From contig NC_135244.1 of assembly GCF_947623445.1 (NCBI RefSeq), forward strand, positions 2,046,001 through 2,110,000: a stretch of 64,000 bases of DNA, given 5' to 3'. Origin of the DNA: Clavelina lepadiformis. Its lineage: Eukaryota > Chordata > Ascidiacea > Aplousobranchia > Clavelinidae. The notes under the pieces were generated by a model. It was not told the origin of the DNA. It ran no database searches and saw only the letters and a program-made list of their open reading frames with translations. The stretch's first letter is position 1. Each line of letters begins with the position of its first letter. Shown here piece by piece: positions 61,018 through 64,000 of the stretch. A program made the position numbers and the translations under genes.

Positions 61018-61346
61018 TTATGAAAAAGAATTATCTGCAGAGCTTTCAACTTGACAACAGCAACAACAACTTCCGAAGTCAGCAGTCAGCACAGGTAAAT
61101 TTGCAGTCCCATTTAGAAAAGCATGTCATATTAATAGACATCTTATAATGCTAATATTTGCGTGAAAATCGAAACGAACATCTCGAATCGAAAACAAAGC
61201 AAATATTGGCAATGTTAAAACTGTTTAACTACAATATTATCCAACAAATGACATTAATCTCATTTATTTTTTACTACTTTCGTAAATTCCCCATTTGGTG
61301 ATGTTCTTTGCAGTACTGTGTTAGTGAAATCAGTTAGCTTCTAGCA
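61018..61346. other. Upstream region of the FAM204A-WDR4 unit
   Basis: About 330 bp between the FAM204A start and the foldback-like element. The promoter of the dicistron should be here. No TATA box stands out. Confidence 0.4.
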
Positions 61347-61355
61347 ACTAGCTTG
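61347..61355. repeat. Left 9-bp target-site duplication of the foldback-like element
   Basis: ACTAGCTTG, identical to 63045-63053, directly at the outer edge of the left arm. Confidence 0.7.
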
Positions 61356-61362
61356 GGTGGTC

Positions 61363-62113
61363 GGACGATTCAACCCACGGATGATTCAACCCCGGACAAT
61401 TCAACCCACGGACGATTCAACCCAGGATGATTCAACCCCGGACGATTCAACCCACGGACGATTCAACCCGCGGACGATTCAACCAGCGGACCATTCAACC
61501 CGCGGACGATTCAACCCACGGACGATTCAACCCGCGGACGATTCAACCCACGGACCTTTCAACCCACGGACGATTCAACCCACGGACGATTCAACCCAGG
61601 ACGATTCAACCCCGGACGATTCAACCCACGGACCTTTCAACCCACGGACGATTCAACCCAGGACGATTCAACCCCGGACGATTCAACCCACGGACCTTTC
61701 AACCCACGGACGATTCAACCCAGGACGATTCAACCCCGGACGATTCAACCCACGGACGATTCAACCCGCGGACGATTCAACCAGCGGACCATTCAACCCG
61801 CGGACGATTCAACCCACGGACGATTCAACCCGCGGACGATTCAACCCACGGACCTTTCAACCCACGGACGATTCAACCCACGGACGATTCAACCCAGGAC
61901 GATTCAACCCCGGACGATTCAACCCACGGACCTTTCAACCCATGGACGATTCAACCCAGGACGATTCAACCCCGGACGATTCAACCCACGGACCTTTCAA
62001 CCCACGGACGATTCAACCCAGGACGATTCAACCCCGGACTATTCAACCCACGGACGATTCAACCCACGGACGATTCAACCCACGGACGATTCAACCCACG
62101 GACGATTCAACCC
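61363..62113 (+). repeat. Left minisatellite arm, 15/16-bp unit, with higher-order structure
   Basis: Units differ at the CCCACGG / CCCGCGG / CCCAGG / CCCCGG junction and at GACGATT versus GACCTTT. A four-unit block of about 62 bp recurs, and a larger segment is duplicated with a shift of 298 bp (compare 61473 with 61771). Several long open frames result, but they are only translations of the repeat. Confidence 0.9.
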
Positions 62114-62575
62114 GTTTATAAAAACGTCTACGCAGTCAATGTGTCAATTTGGTCAATCAATATGGTCAATTTTTTTTAACCTGCTCAGAATGCTATCACA
62201 AAACAAATTTCAGTCTTGTGCGACGTGTAGTACAGAAGTTATTAGGCCAATATAAAGTCAATTGTTTCGTTAGGTCAAGATACGGTCAATTGTGTCTTTT
62301 AGGTCAAAATCTATTAAACTTGTAATTTTGTAATATTATTCTTCCGTTTTTCTCTTTTCTTGTACCGCAAACAATTCCAGTGCCCCAAATTAGAGGCCTA
62401 CATAGAACCAAAGCCACCAAGAGAGGGAAGGCCTTTCAGCGCGTCTGGTGACGTCACGATGTGAAGGCATTGCATTTGAAACTTTATATTAGCTTAGGCC
62501 TATATATTAGCTTTATTTAGCTTACATAATATTGGCTACAAAGTAACTTGGTGATAACCTAAGCCAATAGTACGT

Positions 62576-63034
62576 GAAAGGTCCGCGGGTTGAATCGTCC
62601 TGGGTTGAATCGTCCGTGGGTTGAAAGGTCCGTGGGTTGAATCGTCCTGGGTTGAATCGTCCTGGGTTGAATCGTCCATGGGTTGAAAGGTCCGTGGGTT
62701 GAATCGTCCGGGGTTGAATCGTCCGTGGGTTGAATCGTCCTGGGTTGAATCGTCCGGGGTTGAATCGTCCGTGGGTTGAATCGTCCGCGGGTTGAATAGT
62801 CCGGGGTTGAATCGTCCTGGGTTGAATCGTCCGTGGGTTGAAAGGTCCGTGGGTTGAATCGTCCGCGGGTTGAATCGTCCGCGGGTTGAATCGTCCGCGG
62901 GTTGAATCGTCCGCGGGTTGAATCGTCCGCGGGTTGAATCGTCCGTGGGTTGAATCGTCCGGGGTTGAATCGTCCTGGGTTGAATCGTCCGTGGGTTGAA
63001 TCGGCCGGGGTTGAATCGTCCGTGGGTTGAATCG
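62576..63034 (-). repeat. Right minisatellite arm in inverted orientation
   Basis: Same unit family as the left arm on the opposite strand, about 30 units, including a run of five GCGG-type units at about 62865-62935. It is shorter than the left arm, so the arms have expanded or contracted independently. Confidence 0.9.
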
Positions 63035-63044
63035 ACCTGGAACC

Positions 63045-63053
63045 ACTAGCTTG
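63045..63053. repeat. Right 9-bp target-site duplication of the foldback-like element
   Basis: ACTAGCTTG, identical to 61347-61355. Confidence 0.7.
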
Positions 63054-64000
63054 ATTTCTTCGTCCCCGATGCACTTTTGACCCAAAATAAAAAGATTGGT
63101 TGATTGACTAACGAGCCCAAGTATGACACCGTACGAATACGATGCGTCGTTTTTGAAAACTTCTACTTTTGTAGTCAGATTTTTAGTCTTTCTTAGAAAA
63201 CCATGTAGTTCAACTTCAAAACAATCCCTTTTTACCGCAAAACACAGTTGTCAACGTCCTGCGTATACGTGACTTGTCTCGAATTGGATTACTTTGTCTC
63301 CTGTCTCATATTGTTCGGGAAATCCGAATGTTTCATCTTCAAACTAAAGTCAGACAGAAAAGTAAGTGACTTAAGGTAAGTGTTTATCTGTATAATTGAA
63401 AGATTCGGAAAATAATAATGTCTAGTAGGGATGGGCCGATACGAACCCAAACCCGAATAAATTCGCCGAATATCGCCTTTATAGAAGATTCGGGCAAACA
63501 CGAATACCAACAATGACGAACCCGAATACAAAATTACTTATAAGTTTACTGACTTTCGTAAAAAATGATGATCTAGTTTCCAGACAATGCTAAACTATAG
63601 TCAGCAGTACTTACAATGAAAGCCGTTCTCCTAACGATTTTGCTTTTTCAATCGTTTTTAAACACTATTTTTCGAAAGAAAGCGATTTGTTTATCGATTA
63701 CGTCATTTTACAAGCAAGACTTGACAACTTTTGGATGAAATTTTATTGTTTGGTTCTAATACGAATAGATTCGGGATTCGTTCGTGTCGACCTTCATGAT
63801 ATTCGGGTTCGCACGAACCCGAATGCCCGTTTGTAACCGGATGAGTGCTTTCTCAATACTTTCTTGTACCAGGATCACAGTAGGCCTATTCTACTGAAAA
63901 TGTATAATGCTTTATGAGCAACTGAAAGCTAATATAAAGACATTTGATGCGTTGTATCACATTAAACAAGCCACTTAGTATCTCGGTTTTACTATAATGC
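63054..64000. other. Intergenic end of window
   Basis: No gene. Holds the second copy of the dispersed repeat and a TAGGCCTA palindrome at 63881-63888. Confidence 0.5.
63425..63840 (+). repeat. Dispersed repeat, copy 2, with hAT-like left end
   Basis: Begins TAGGGATGGGCCGATACGAA, which resembles termini of some hAT-type non-autonomous elements, and is full of GAACCCGAAT and its complement ATTCGGGTTC. It matches 57165-57600 in block order. I see no clear right terminus or target duplication. Confidence 0.5.

Larger units (their letters stand above)
61356..63044. mobile_element. Foldback-like element with inverted minisatellite arms
   Basis: Two arrays of a 15/16-bp unit (GGACGATTCAACCC plus CA, CG or nothing) face each other: about 48 units at 61363-62113 on the plus strand and about 30 units at 62576-63034 in reverse. 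A loop of about 460 bp without array units lies between them and contains several GGTCAAT motifs. The outer ends are GGTGGTCGGACG at the left and the complement of GGTTCCAGGTCG at the right. The 9-bp direct repeat ACTAGCTTG flanks the whole at 61347-61355 and 63045-63053. Long inverted arms made of tandem units plus a 9-bp duplication are the pattern of foldback elements and some MULE-type DNA transposons. No transposase is inside, so it would be non-autonomous. Confidence 0.7.

Noticed and set aside
61357-62179. Two overlapping open frames of about 250 codons in the left minisatellite arm, and two similar ones in the right arm on the minus strand
   Set aside because: They are the same repeat unit read in different frames (RTIQPTDDST and the like). 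Open frames follow from the unit lacking stops, and nothing suggests translation.
61363-63034. CRISPR-like array
   Set aside because: Units are contiguous without unique spacers, and the genome is eukaryotic.

Overview
The window is a stretch of a compact, AT-rich animal genome. Genes have many short introns with GT-AG borders, and I could phase-check most exon models by hand. About 13 protein genes lie in 64 kb. Their products match animal families with vertebrate orthologues (NEK9, BET1, DYNC2I1/WDR60, SMG9, TMEM167B, POFUT1, SAC3D1, RIOK3, WDR4, FAM204A). Two same-strand gene pairs have almost no intercistronic DNA (2 nt and 34 nt). That, with the gene density, best fits an ascidian tunicate, where operons resolved by spliced-leader trans-splicing are known. 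The organism is an inference; no ribosomal or mitochondrial marker is present.

Layout. 1-0.93 kb (+): 3' end of an RS-domain protein. 1.57-9.2 kb (-): a large leucine-rich-repeat protein of about 20 or more exons. 11.5-23.7 kb (+): a NEK9-type kinase with RCC1 repeats and an unusual N-terminal domain. 25.2-26.2 kb (-): BET1 SNARE, head to head with DYNC2I1 at 26.85-34.6 kb (+). 36.0-37.7 kb (+): intronless BTB-BACK-kelch gene. 39.2-41.6 kb (+): small secreted sushi-type protein. 44.6-48.8 kb (+): SMG9, TMEM167B and POFUT1 in a row, the last two separated by 2 nt. 49.1-50.6 kb (-): SAC3D1. 50.6-53.5 kb: gene-poor, with hAT-type DNA transposon remnants. 53.6-56.7 kb (+): RIOK3. 57.9-61.0 kb (-): FAM204A-WDR4 dicistron. 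61.35-63.05 kb: a foldback-like element built of two inverted minisatellite arrays with a 9-bp target duplication. 63.1-64 kb: a dispersed repeat.

The genes do not form one pathway. Recurrent themes are cilia and centrosome (NEK9, DYNC2I1, possibly the LRR protein) and secretory traffic or glycosylation (BET1, TMEM167B, POFUT1). The most notable signals are the two ultra-tight gene pairs, the extra N-terminal domain on the NEK9-like kinase, the inverted-array element, and a cluster of seven TGACGTCA palindromes at the 3' end of DYNC2I1.
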